DNA of 46,923 nt from Chara braunii. Lineage: Eukaryota; Streptophyta; Charophyceae; Charales; Characeae. Both the position numbers and the translations under genes were made by a program. The stretch spans positions 554,113 through 601,035 of the forward strand of contig BFEA01000198.1 in NCBI GenBank assembly GCA_003427395.1, read 5' to 3'. This document shows, piece after piece, positions 18,581 through 29,361 of this stretch. The notes beneath the pieces are model-generated. The model had not been told where the DNA came from and made no database searches. It worked only from the letters and a program-made list of their open reading frames with translations. The first letter of the stretch is position 1. Each line of letters opens with the position of its first letter.

Positions 18581-19284
18581 AGCTCCAGGCAGTAGCGCTA
18601 AGTGTAGCGCTAGCTGCAGAGGCGAGAGAGAGAGAGTAGAGACTTACCTGGTACTTACCTGTGAGCGCCGTAGCTCCAGCGTCGAAAGCAGGTCTTCAGC
18701 AGCTCCAAGGTGGCACCTTGCGTCCGCAGGTTGGTGCCTGGACACTGGATCAGGGAGTGAGGACTCTCCTCCTCCCTCCTCTCCATCTCCACCTTCTCCT
18801 CTGCCCCTCTCAGTTCTTCCTCTTCTTCTTCTTCTTCTTCATCATCATCTTCTTCTAATCTTCTACATTCTGGACTAGTATCTGGACAGAGATCAGAGGT
18901 GGACTATCGGTGACATAGGGACTGAGACTTTTTCGGATTGAGACAGTGAGGGGACTATGATGGAAATCTGACATCAGTGGCCTTACAAGATTCTGTATCG
19001 TCGACATTTCGAGAATTTGTATCTTCGACATTTCGTGATTTCTATTTTGGCGATCTTGGTGTTGGCACCATCTCCCTTCCCCTCTTCGTCTCTTCTCCCT
19101 ACATTTCGTCTCCTCATATGGGGGGGCAGCTTCACTTACTATCATGGTTGCATCCCTGCCGACCGCCGACCCCGACTGCCGACCGTATTGCAGCTGACCA
19201 GTAGGGCTGACTGGTCGGCATATCTGAGTTGGAAGCTGTACTGCGCTTGCTGAGTACAGCCCAAATCCGCTGAGAAACTTTTGG
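18581..19284. other. No gene; CT-rich microsatellite, splice-like motifs
   Basis: This may be the leader of an LTR element. It contains two ACTTACCTG words (18642, 18653), a CT-rich stretch with (TTC)n at about 18815-18860, and CGACC/GGTCGG-rich sequence at about 19155-19225 that resembles 19487-19560 on the other side of the adapter. No coding sequence is supported. Confidence 0.5.
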
Positions 19285-19444
19285 GGATGGGGGGGTTGGG
19301 GGTGGGGTGTATAGGGGGATATAGGGGGGTATAGGGGTGGTATAGGGGGTATTGGGGGGGGTTATGAGGGTGTTGGGGGCCGGTTTGTGGGTGTTGGGGG
19401 GGTGTATGGGGGTATTTGGGGTGGGTATGGGGGTGTTCGTGGGG
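19285..19444. repeat. G-rich minisatellite
   Basis: Degenerate GGGGGT(A/G)TA units on the plus strand; the minus-strand frames translate to Pro/Thr/Asn-rich nonsense. It abuts the adapter sequence, so its attachment to this locus is not secure. Confidence 0.85.
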
Positions 19445-19482
19445 CTGTCTCTTATACACATCTAGATGTGTATAAGAGACAG
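19445..19482. other. Nextera mate-pair junction adapter (artefact)
   Basis: CTGTCTCTTATACACATCT (19445-19463) is followed directly by its reverse complement AGATGTGTATAAGAGACAG (19464-19482). These are the two 19-bp Tn5 mosaic ends as they occur in the circularisation junction of Illumina Nextera mate-pair libraries. It is laboratory sequence left in the assembly, not biology. Confidence 0.97.
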
Positions 19483-20940
19483 CCCCCGACCGGTAGGTGC
19501 CGACCAGCTGACCGGTCGGCGGGTCGGCAGCCGACCAGTCAGGGGTCGTCGACGGTCGGCGTTACTATGCTATTTTTCTTCTCTCAATACTTTCCATCTC
19601 ACACTACCTACCTCGGGCTGTGTACTCGAACTGGTATACCCACCTTCCGGACCTGCAAGGGGCATGGCAACCCAACCAGCAAGGAACCCAGCTCCATGTT
19701 TCGAGGGCCAACTACGGGGTTTAGGGTCGAAGACTGTTAACCACCTACTTTCTGGATGCAAAATCAGAGCTTAAATTCATGAGACAGGCCTAAGTTGCAA
19801 GGAACCTGACTGTTCACAGCTTGCTAGAGTGTTCCACATCGCATGCATAGATGTCATCATACAGATAGAGAAGCTTCACACAAAGCCAAGTCGAGATGAG
19901 ATGAGAACCAGATAGCGCAGTTCATATTATCAAAATCACATTATATAAAGAGTATCTCGAGTTCAAGAGTTCAGCGCCAACAGATCACAAGTCTCCTTCA
20001 ATCAATCGCCAATGTAGAGCCTGGCTCAGCCAGCCTATGCCCCAGATCACAGGTATGGCGCCAGCAGGTAAGTATCCACCATATCCAACTTAGGAACGTG
20101 TCCTCTTTCTCTCTTCCCACTCAAGATCTCTGTTCTGATTCTCTCGTCTCAACATGCATGCACCCTCCCTACTTAACGAGAATCTACTCTGAATGCTACT
20201 CACTGATATCGTACCACTAACCCTTCTACTACTAACCAAGCTGGCGCAGCTATGGCTTCTTCTGCTAGCCAACGCCCAGCACTTCTCCTTCCTGGCGCAG
20301 CTTTCAAGCCAGCGCTCCTTCCCTGCACTCTAGCGCACAAGTGCCACAGCACTTCCACGCATCAATGCCAATGGGAAACTGTGTTGTGGGGAGGCTGGCC
20401 TAGTCTCTTATAGTGCTGGCCTCCCTTCACGAGGTCTGAATCAATCTTCCTTGGGTCTTTCCCCAGTCCCAGACCACTGCAGAATGTGTCCCGGTACCTT
20501 TCCCTCAGGGTCTGCTGCTGCTGCGGCCTTTGGGCCTGAATTTTAGACACTGGGTGACTGGGTCTGAATCTGGACTACCTATTGGACTTTGACCTGGGCT
20601 GAGACTCTACCCCATTGACTTCCATTCGAATAGACACAACTCTTGCACGAACAGACATGACCTGCACAAACAGACACATCTACTGCACGAACAGACATGA
20701 CTTACACAGCCCTCTGGATGAACAGACGTGACTCTCACAATTGATTGCTGCAACTGTTCATCCTGGGGCACAACTGTGACCTTTGACACAACTCGTCACT
20801 TCAGTTAGGATGTGACTTTTGACCCAGAGAACATGTCTTTCGATCTGCTTTTCACGAATTGAGTTCTGGCCGAGTGGGCCCCATTATGCTGCGTTCGTCA
20901 TTCAGGGTCTGAACGGGTAAAGGCCCTTTTAAAGTTATCC
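19483..20940. other. No supported gene
   Basis: Mixed-composition DNA with a TATATAAA box at about 19943, a perfect CAGGTAAGT at 20065-20073, and loosely repeated TGCACGAACAGACATGAC words (about 20645-20700). It looks like decayed LTR or leader sequence, but neither ends nor proteins can be assigned. Confidence 0.45.
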
Positions 20941-20944
20941 TAAG

Positions 20945-21193
20945 GTTATGGGTCAATGCCTACCTATCTCTGCTCAGTGCAGGGAGCAGTACCCAAGCTC
21001 CTAACACCTGGCACAAGCTGGAAAGAGCCAATTACCTCCACAACCAGCCAGGAGGCCCAAGCCAACAGTCTTCGCTGGTGAACCCGAGGCAGGAGGTTGC
21101 TGGGATTGAAAGGACGACATTGAGTATCGAACCCATGACCTTCTGAGTGCAACTTACGTGCTCAACGAACTGAGGTAGCTCGCTTGGGCCATC
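20945..21193 (-). mobile_element. tRNA-derived SINE
   Basis: Read on the minus strand from about 21193, the head has a tRNA-like A box (GAGCTACCTCAGTTCGTTGAGC, near 21180-21160) and a B box (GGGTTCGATAC, near 21130-21120) at tRNA-like spacing, with TCAGAAGGTCAT between. This is the internal Pol III promoter of a tRNA-derived SINE. The anticodon stem no longer pairs, so it is not a tRNA gene. An unrelated body of about 170 bp follows. Target duplications and a poly(A) tail were not located. Confidence 0.75.
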
Positions 21194-21242
21194 TAATTGC
21201 CAATGAATGCCCTTTTTCCGGTTTTATCTTGGATGATGAACC

Positions 21243-22526
21243 TGTAATCACCTGCAAAATCACAGACCGAGAACTGTGCTGATTTCTGACTTTTGCCGCA
21301 GGGATGTATGCCTTGCTGAGATTCCTGCATTCTGCTGAGTTTTCTAAGCCTGTGTATGAGTGTGCTTGCTGGTCCGCGTGCCTGTCTGAGTGCTTGTTGG
21401 CGTAAGTGTGTGTGTGGCCCGCTAGGGCACTTGTTTGTTTGGGAGGCCTGCGGGGCCGGTACTTACCTGTGGCCGTGACTTTGAGGGTTGCAGCGAGGAA
21501 AAACACTGAAGTGGCCGAAGGGGGTAGCTTAGGGCACACTCAAGTAGTGTAGCATTGGTACCAGTAGCACTGGAGTAGCGGTAGGCCGAGCAGAAGAAGA
21601 CAAAAAGTTAGTACTTTAGAGGCCCGGTAGCGGTAGGCCTAGGTCTAGGCGGGTACCAGTCCAAGTAGCCTGACTCTAGGGCCTGTGCGGACAATATCAG
21701 AGCCTGCAATGATATTTCCATTTGAAAGGGAGGAGGTACCGGTTGCTTGGAGGCCGTGCAGCCTGAAAGTCACCAGCCCTGAGGCTGGTTGGCTGCTCTA
21801 TCTCCTGGAGGAGCGAGTAGCTCCTCCTCATTTGCGCTATGCAAGTTTGGGCATCATTCTGCTTGAGCGGACGCTGGTTCTCAGAGCGCTGCTGGGGAGG
21901 AAGGAGGAGAGCTGGGCGCTCTGCCTGGCTATGGCGAGCAGCCCAGCTTGAGGAGGAGGGAGAAGGGAGAGAAGGACGAGAGTGGTGAGGTAATTACTGG
22001 GCTGTGGTGCACACCATCTTCATCACCTTGTTAGGCGCTGCATCTGGAAGGCCCCAGTTGGGGTAGCGCTGCACCAAGAAGGCTTCAAGGCAGAGTCAGG
22101 CATGGCGGCCTGAAGAGCAGCGGCCATAGCTGCTTTGTGTTGCCCTTTGCGCGTCAAGGCAAGGCCCTGAGTAGTCCGCCATAACCTAGGCCTGTGCGAA
22201 GTAGAAGAAGAGGCAAGCCATCGCTATGGTGGACCTCTTGTTGTGCTGGCAGTAAGTTGATTCTGGCTCAACCATTCATTGTTATTATTATTATTTGGTG
22301 AAGAATAAGATTGGTGGAGATAAGGAGGAGGAGGAGAGTAGAGAGAGAAAGGGGATTTGTCATTGGTCTTTCTGGTGTACATCTTCTTCTTCTTCTTCTT
22401 CTTCTTCTTCTTCTTCTTCTTCTTCTTCTTCTTTATCTCTTTGCAAGTGCTGTCATTTCTTTTGCAATTGGGTGGCACTGTCCTTCCTTTTGAATTTGCA
22501 CTTCGGAATTAGCCAGGATCATAACA
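21243..22526 (+). mobile_element. LTR (5') of a Ty3/gypsy-type retrotransposon
   Basis: 1,284 bp starting TGTAAT and ending ATAACA, about 90% alike by eye to 39541-40823 (1,283 bp). It is followed within two bases by TGGCATCGGAGC, 10/12 to the initiator tRNA-Met primer site, which fixes it as a 5' LTR on the plus strand. It contains a perfect ACTTACCTG (21461) and an expanded (TTC)n at about 22383-22432 that is short in the partner LTR. The bases before it (AACC, 21239-21242) equal those after the partner LTR (40824-40827). Confidence 0.85.
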
Positions 22527-22528
22527 TT

Positions 22529-22540
22529 TGGCATCGGAGC
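22529..22540 (+). promoter_or_regulatory. Primer-binding site
   Basis: TGGCATCGGAGC directly follows the LTR and differs at two positions from TGGTATCAGAGC, the initiator tRNA-Met complement. It sits at the expected place for first-strand synthesis. Confidence 0.75.
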
Positions 22541-22812
22541 AGACTTACCTGCTGGCTCGAGGTGTTAGTCACCCTAACCCTATTTCCGAGTTAGTTAGGG
22601 CTAACCTAATATGGGATTAGGGTTGGAGGTTAGGTTAAGAGGGGCAGCGAGGTATTGTGGGTGCTGCCCCCCATTGGAGCGGACTTACCTACTGGCCAGA
22701 GGTGTTAGTCACCCTAACCCTAATTCCGAGTTAGTTAGGGCTAACATAATCTCGGATTAGGGTTGGAGGTTAGGTTAAGAGGGGCAGCGAGGTATTGTGG
22801 GTGCTGCCCCCA
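22536..22812. repeat. 140-bp tandem duplication in the LTR-element leader
   Basis: Two copies start GGAGC(A/G)GACTTACCT at 22536 and 22676 and end GTATTGTGGGTGCTGCCCC. Each contains CACCCTAACCCTA and GTTAGTTAGGGCTAAC, which can fold back on each other. The unit includes the end of the primer-binding site. Confidence 0.9.
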
Positions 22813-23849
22813 CCTGGTTAGGTCATGTTGGGTGGACATTGGACCTGACCAGGTTGGTTGAGTGAATACTAGGGGTGGCGAGACACAAAGGAGGCTGACT
22901 GGAGTGAGCGAGAGGGAGTAGAGAGTGAGAGGTATTCGCACCTGGAATCTGGACTTGAAGAAGACATTGAATGCCTTCTGGCGTTCCTCCAAGAGGCAGA
23001 CTTGATTGGAAGCTGCCATATCTGCATCGAAGAGCTGCAATCTGGTACGTTGGTCTTCAACATCGACAGGAGATCCGGCATTGTATATTGGTGTAGGTAG
23101 GCCCTCTTAGTCATGCTAGGACACTTCGTGTAGTGGTAGCCATGAGAGAGGGTGCTGCGTCATTATCTCATCTTCGGAGGCCGGGCCTCACAGGTAAGTG
23201 CCGTGTGACTTGGGTTGCCCAAGGGTGGTTGCACAGTGCTTCGTGGCCTGTTGGGGATTGTGCTGGGCTCTTTTCCTCTTTTCGGCGATTTTAGTTGTAT
23301 GTGTGAGTGTGTGGACTGCTTTCTCGCCTGATGACTGGATGGAGGATGTATCTTGTTCTCAATGGCATATCTTTCTATAATGCATTGTCTTCTCATGCCT
23401 GAATGGCTGTAGTGAGTAGGTCCTTGGTGAAGTTCATTTTTCCTTGTCAGTACTGTAGAGGCAGTTTGGGACCATCTTGGGACACCCTTCTGGTTGGTCC
23501 TGGTCCACGACCTACTTGGGACCCTTTGGGACGCGGTTGGACAAGGCCCAACGGGACAGGGCCCTTTGGCCCCAAATCGGTTGCCGTCGGTTGCTTTTCT
23601 CTGCTGCGCTGGAACTGGAGGACCCCTTTTGAGGGGATCTTGACTGGGTCTTACCGCACATTCTATCCCACTGCCCGCATTTGGCTCAGCGACTGTATGC
23701 ACCCCTCGAAAACTTAATTGCTTCAGTTAGTCGATTCTTTGTCTGATTTATCTGTGATACATGATCTGTGTCAGCACTGTCAGGTCCGTCAAGAGGGGAT
23801 CTTGAGTCTGATCTGACCGGACCCGTTCATTAAGTCAGAGCTCTATCTA
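22813..23849. other. Leader-like sequence, no gene
   Basis: Expected to be the 5' internal region of the LTR element, but no gag is recognisable. A perfect CAGGTAAGT lies at 23191-23199 on the plus strand. The open frames at 23163-23702 (minus) and 23403-23717 (plus) show no family motif. Confidence 0.45.
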
Positions 23850-23850
23850 A

Positions 23851-23898
<48 letters not shown>
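23850..23898. repeat. (ATT)n microsatellite
   Basis: About sixteen ATT units, followed by imperfect ATT-rich sequence to about 23925. Confidence 0.95.
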
Positions 23899-23899
<1 letters not shown>

Positions 23900-24040
23900 C
23901 ATTCTTATTAATATTATTATCATTCTGTTTCGCTGTGCAAAAGCCATTCTCTGATCCAAATGAATTGTCGCTCCGGCTAGGAGTTCCACCTTCTCTCTTG
24001 AGTGTCTTCTCTATACAACTAAAGCAAGCAAAGGGTCTAG

Positions 24041-24600
24041 TGTCACGCTTGGTTGTGGTCCCAACAGAAATCGCCTGGGACACAAAACCGAGGCGGGGGG
24101 GCAGGCCGACGCGGGGGAAGGCCGACGTGAGGCCAAGGCGAAGGAGTGGGAACCGGGCAGCGTCACGCTTGGTCGCGGGCCCAACAGAAATCGCCTGGCA
24201 CACAAAACCGAGGCGGGGGGGCAGGCCGACGCGGGGACAGGACGACGCGGGGGCAGGCCGACGCGAGGCCGAGGCGAAGGGGTGGGAACCGGCCAGCGGG
24301 AATTCGAAGGCGCGCAGGCCTAGGCGAAGGGGCGGAGGGGCGACGCGGAAATTCGAAGCGGGGCAAAGCGGGGTGGGCGCGCAGAGGCGAAGGGGTGGGA
24401 ACCGGGCAAGCAGGCCAAAGCGGGGTAGGCGCACATGCGGAGGCGAAGGGGCGGAGGGGCGAGGCGGAAATTCGAAACGGCCGAAAGCGGGGCACGCGCG
24501 CGGGCATCGTCATGAAGCAGAGGGGCGAGGCGGAAATTTGAAACGGTCGAAAGCGGGGCACGCGCGCGGGCAGCGTCGTGAAGTTCGCATGGGCGTGACG
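24041..24600. repeat. GC-rich tandem repeats
   Basis: A first pair of units of about 120 bp begins GTCACGCTTGGT(T/C)G at 24041 and 24160, each with CCCAACAGAAATCGCCTGG and GAGGCGGGGGGGCAGGCCG. A second set (24345-24575) repeats GGCGGAAATT(C/T)GAA and AAAGCGGGGCACGCGCGCGG. All frames are open because of Arg/Gly/Ala-rich composition, and none looks like a protein. Confidence 0.85.
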
Positions 24601-24680
24601 TCGATGCATGGCTATGTCCGACAGACGAGGTGGACGGGGCGGAGAGGGAGGAGGGAGCTGCTGTACACGTGTGTATAAGA
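24593..24680 (+). promoter_or_regulatory. Candidate promoter with TATA box
   Basis: TGACGTCGATG at about 24596 (a CRE/bZIP-like palindrome) and TATAAG at 24674-24679 lie downstream of the GC-rich tandem units, followed by about 1 kb without stop-free recognisable coding and then the LINE. It could be the promoter of the LINE or of another element. This is inferred only from position and motifs. Confidence 0.35.
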
Positions 24681-24899
24681 AGGGCGCCCAGTGCCGCAGA
24701 TAGGCAAAACGTGACTGCGACGGGAAGAGGAAGTGAGAGAGAGAGAGAGACGGACAGAGATCCCGCCTTGCTCACTTTCCTCCCTGTTTCACTCCCTCCT
24801 TTCAGACTCTCCACTCCCTACTCCTTTTCCCTCCCTTTGCCGCGGCGTCACCGTGGCGGGTCCCCTTGTTTTTTTTTAATTTTAATCTGAGCAATCTAT

Positions 24900-25627
24900 G
24901 TCCGGATTTGATGTCCATCGATCGAGGGTGACAAGCGCACGCACCGCCCGGTTAGCGCAGCCCAGCGCCCAACTCAGGTCGGACTACGTACAGCACAAAA
25001 TCCTTCGCGGCCATAGCCGTTGCTGCTAGCCGAGTACAGCACGAAATTCCTCGCGGCCATAGCTGCCGCGGCTAGCGGAGTTTCGTATGCGCGCGCTTTG
25101 GAGTAGACCTTCCTGGAGTGTCGGAAGCGATACACCTGAATCGACGCCACCTCCGCCGAACGGATGTGAAGACACCAAGGGGTAGTCGCCTTCAAGGGTT
25201 GAATCGAAAAGAGCCAAGCAGGGACGAGTGAGACCTCCCAATAATAACAATCTTCTCCTCACCTCCTTCTGGCCCTTCCCCCCCTCCTATACCTCATTCC
25301 TCTACGCCTTTGTCCTCCTGGCCTGACCTTCTTTTCTCCGATCATAATCAAGTGCATCCTTTTGCTCCCCCCCTTGTACCCCTCTCCTGCTATCGACCCA
25401 ACCATCTTCCCAATCCCGATCGTCCCTCTTTTTGCTCCCTCTCAAATAGCCCTCTCTCCTCCCTTTCACCCTCTTTCCACTAATGCCCTCCTGACCACCG
25501 CTCCTTATTCCGATCCGACCTTTTGTCTTATCCCCCCCCCCCCATTCCCTTCGCCACCTCTATCCTACGCTCGATCTCCTGTCCTTTTCCGCTGCTGTGA
25601 GCGATCTTCCATCACTGGCCCGAATCC
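24900..25627. other. No gene; pyrimidine-rich before the gap
   Basis: Anonymous GC-rich sequence with a near-duplicate AGCACAAAATCCT(C)GCGGCCATAGC / AGCACGAAATTCCTCGCGGCC pair (about 24990 and 25035), then C/T-rich DNA up to the N run. Confidence 0.5.
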
Positions 25628-26492
25628 NNNNNNNNNNNNNNNNNNNNNNNNNNNNNNNNNNNNNNNNNNNNNNNNNNNNNNNNNNNNNNNNNNNNNNNNN
25701 NNNNNNNNNNNNNNNNNNNNNNNNNNNNNNNNNNNNNNNNNNNNNNNNNNNNNNNNNNNNNNNNNNNNNNNNNNNNNNNNNNNNNNNNNNNNNNNNNNNN
25801 NNNNNNNNNNNNNNNNNNNNNNNNNNNNNNNNNNNNNNNNNNNNNNNNNNNNNNNNNNNNNNNNNNNNNNNNNNNNNNNNNNNNNNNNNNNNNNNNNNNN
25901 NNNNNNNNNNNNNNNNNNNNNNNNNNNNNNNNNNNNNNNNNNNNNNNNNNNNNNNNNNNNNNNNNNNNNNNNNNNNNNNNNNNNNNNNNNNNNNNNNNNN
26001 NNNNNNNNNNNNNNNNNNNNNNNNNNNNNNNNNNNNNNNNNNNNNNNNNNNNNNNNNNNNNNNNNNNNNNNNNNNNNNNNNNNNNNNNNNNNNNNNNNNN
26101 NNNNNNNNNNNNNNNNNNNNNNNNNNNNNNNNNNNNNNNNNNNNNNNNNNNNNNNNNNNNNNNNNNNNNNNNNNNNNNNNNNNNNNNNNNNNNNNNNNNN
26201 NNNNNNNNNNNNNNNNNNNNNNNNNNNNNNNNNNNNNNNNNNNNNNNNNNNNNNNNNNNNNNNNNNNNNNNNNNNNNNNNNNNNNNNNNNNNNNNNNNNN
26301 NNNNNNNNNNNNNNNNNNNNNNNNNNNNNNNNNNNNNNNNNNNNNNNNNNNNNNNNNNNNNNNNNNNNNNNNNNNNNNNNNNNNNNNNNNNNNNNNNNNN
26401 NNNNNNNNNNNNNNNNNNNNNNNNNNNNNNNNNNNNNNNNNNNNNNNNNNNNNNNNNNNNNNNNNNNNNNNNNNNNNNNNNNNNNNNNNNNN
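25628..26492. other. Assembly gap, 865 N
   Basis: Run of N. Open frames crossing it are meaningless. It hides the 5' part of the LINE region. Confidence 0.99.

Positions 26493-26552
<60 letters not shown>
26493..26552. repeat. (CA)n microsatellite at gap edge
   Basis: About 28 CA units, then TATACACACC. It probably caused the gap. Confidence 0.97.
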
Positions 26553-26557
<5 letters not shown>

Positions 26558-26752
26558 CCTCCGTTGGCAATAAGGCCCTTCCCCCTTCCCCCCCTCTAAC
26601 TAAGATCCCACTCAGATTGACCTCGTCTGACATTCATTATCACTCTATTGAACTTCTCTCACCGATCAGCCCCTCGCCCCTAGCGCCCCGCAAAGGTGTG
26701 ACGGACGTCGTGGTAGGAGACATAGAAAGGATCGAGGACGTCCTAGAAAAAG

Positions 26753-29335
26753 ATGGCCAACCCAACGCAAACCATGGTCCCTACGGACCCGGAGTCATTG
26801 GAAAAGATCATCAATGTCATTGATAACTAAGCCCTCAAATTTTTAATTGAGAAGACGAAAGTTCAAGGTATTGAGTCTACGGAAAAGCAGATAGTAGACG
26901 GGAAGGAAGAGGAGGTTGTCATCTGGAAATATCCAGAGGAAAAGATTGTCGAATTGGATGATCTGCACGAAAGGCATGGAGTAGTGTTCAACTTTACACG
27001 CCATGGAGCAGATCTCCAACCAGTGGAAAAGAGGAAGTGGATAATCGAAACGATAAAAAAGGAACTGAAACTCAAACAGATTGGGGACACCTACTTTCTA
27101 CAAAACTTGGGTCGGAATAACATTATGGTACTCTTCATCCATGAAGACCACGCACGGATCGCAGTTGAAATGCAGTCCAGGAACTGTCACGGTTAAGTGT
27201 GCACCATCACCACATGGAAGAAGGTGTCAGTCCAAAAACAAAACTTGGTATTTGAAGTGTCCTACAAACAAACTCTGCTGAAAGAGAATTTTTGGGTTCA
27301 ATTTGACAATATTCAACCTGGATTTCACGGTATGCTGGTCGATAGACTAGAAAGGCAGTATACAGCGAATAAAATTCTTAAATGGATCCTACCGACGCCA
27401 GAATTCCTGGCTCCTCACTGCGGAACCATGACAGCAGTTCTGGACGTACAAACAGATGATCCCCCGGTGCTCCCATCAGTCTGGAAGTTCCACATAGAAA
27501 ACAGGGTTGTGGAGGTGAGGATATCGACCAGAACCTCCCCGATCTGTTTTCGTTGCAGAGAACAGGATCATTTGGGAATCGATCCTACTTGCCCTAAGTT
27601 CCTAAAACGGTCAAAAGAACGGAAGCTTCCACCAAGCATGTTGGTAGAAGTGGAAGATGCGCCCGGCATATGGTTTGTTGCTGACTCCTGCTATGACGGA
27701 TGGGTCTTCGATGATAATCTAGACGAGCCAGATTGGGTGTGGCATTTTGCAGATCAGACACCGTTTGTCAAAAAACCTGACATCTTTCCTCCACCAGACA
27801 GCAGGTGGCAGAAGAAGGCAACCAGGAAAGTGAAGGGGAATCCAACGGAGATTAACACCAATCCCTTCACGGACTCACGGGTAATAGGAAGAGAAAGCAA
27901 GGGAAGATCTGTTGTGCGATCTGGACACCATAAGGGAGCAGATTGATCATGAATATAACAAAGAACCGGCTACGTGCAGAGAAGCACTGAAACAAGCCGA
28001 ACTGCAAACATGCATAAGGAGGGACAAAGCCAAAACTGATAATAAACGATCATTGCACGGTGCTTGCAGTCAATTGGAAAAGGAAGTGGGCCCAAAGAGA
28101 CGGAAGGCAGAAGAGTCGAAAAAGGGGAACGAAGTGGAAATGACTGACGCAGCGAAAGGGAAAAATGCAATGGAATCGGACCTGGCGGGAGGCAAGGAAG
28201 ATGGAGAATCAGAAGGGAGGGACAGCACAGCAGATGCTGCTTCCACCGATGGGGACGATCAATCTCGACAATCCCTGACTTGGCTCAGGGAATATGTGGA
28301 CAAGGCAAAATGGGAGACGGAACACGGTTTCGATATCCGCGTGGCCTGTCTGAAACACGTAGAGAGGCCCCAGGTGAATGGGAAGAAAGGGGCCATTGCA
28401 GGGATCAACAACTCCGCCAACTAGTACGAAATGCTTAGTAAGGAGAAGGCGGATGAGTTTTCTGAGTATGGGGCCTTTAGATACGCGAAAAAGAAAAGGG
28501 CAAGAGACCAAGGAACAGAGGACAAATACACACCATCCCCACAACCAATGACAACTTCCAGGATCTGCGACCCAAGACAAGGAAAGAGTCTAACAGGGAG
28601 CAAACAGAGAAGGAAGAGGAATCAGAACGCAACCTCCTGGAGAAAAAGGTAGCAGTGGTGTTGTCGCAAACTAAAAAATTGAAGAGATGGAACAAAGAAT
28701 ATACTTTAGAATTCACCACTATCACACAGATAGCAAGTAGAAAAGCTCCAATGGTGGCTGAGTCAGCCAGAACGGCTCGAAGAACCCTGAGAAACATCCG
28801 ACCACTCACTGCAGCTAGATACGTGGCGAAGGCACAGGAATGGCAGATCGCCACAGATGTATCCTTCAAAATCCCTCACTTTGTGGAAGGTGTGAATGTT
28901 GTCAAAGCTCTCAAGGAAAAAGTGACAATGGAAACCACACTGGGGCTGTTTGAGTCAGTCGCTATGGAGGAGGGTCAAACTGATACCTCCATGCAAGATG
29001 ATTCAGAGAGTACGCGGAAGAACACGGGTGAGATGAGCACAAATTCCCCGAGGGCCTTCTCACCTCTAATCGCCAAGATGCCAGAATCAACCAAACTGAG
29101 GTCCGAGATGATTTGGAAACCCTGGAGAACGGTGACTGAGGTCCCCTACAGCATCCTTGTAGATGTAAGCATATCGGCTGAGTTGATGGCTACAGCAGTC
29201 GCACACATAGTCTCGACAGGGCTGTTGGAGGGGGATGAGGACATGGATGCAAGGGCATACCGACCAGAAGGTAACCAGAGAGGGTGTGGGCACGGAAGGG
29301 CCCCCTCCTCCCTAGATGCCTCCTTACCAACATAA
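26753..29335 (+). pseudogene. LINE ORF1 (nucleic-acid-binding protein), broken
   Basis: One reading frame runs from ATG 26753 to 27946 with two in-frame TAA codons (26828-26830 and 27194-27196). Its plant-L1-type core has FWVQFDNIQPGFHGMLVDRL (about 27285) and a zinc-knuckle-like CFRCREQDHLGIDPTC (about 27543), spaced C-x2-C-x4-H-x6-C. A +1 shift near 27912-27946 leads to a Lys/Glu-rich charged tail (27912-28652, with a TAG at 28422), and another shift leads to 28655-29335. Family ORF1 proteins bind the LINE RNA to form the transposition particle. Matching segments in copy 1 confirm the order. The C-terminal part (28655-29335) is unassigned. Confidence 0.8.
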
Positions 29336-29361
29336 TCCCCTAACCCCGTACAATCGCAACC

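Noticed and set aside
18642-18661. U1 snRNA gene, because ATACTTACCTG is the start of U1
   Set aside because: The sequence after ACTTACCTG (for example TGTGGCCGTGAC) does not match U1 at any of the sites. The motif is better read as minus-strand donor sites.
19132-19461. Pro/Thr/Asn-rich frames on the minus strand
   Set aside because: They translate the G-rich minisatellite and the sequencing adapter.
20945-21193. Functional tRNA gene
   Set aside because: A and B boxes are present but the anticodon stem does not pair and the sequence continues into an unrelated body, so it is a SINE.
23163-23702. 179-residue minus-strand and 104-residue plus-strand frames
   Set aside because: Composition-driven, mutually overlapping, and no family resemblance.
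24935-24985. tRNA-like D-arm (GGTTAGCGCAGCCCAGCGC)
   Set aside because: No anticodon arm, B box or acceptor pairing follows.
25362-26823. Open frames spanning the N run
   Set aside because: Most of each translation is undetermined. The ends are pyrimidine-rich or (CA)n repeats.
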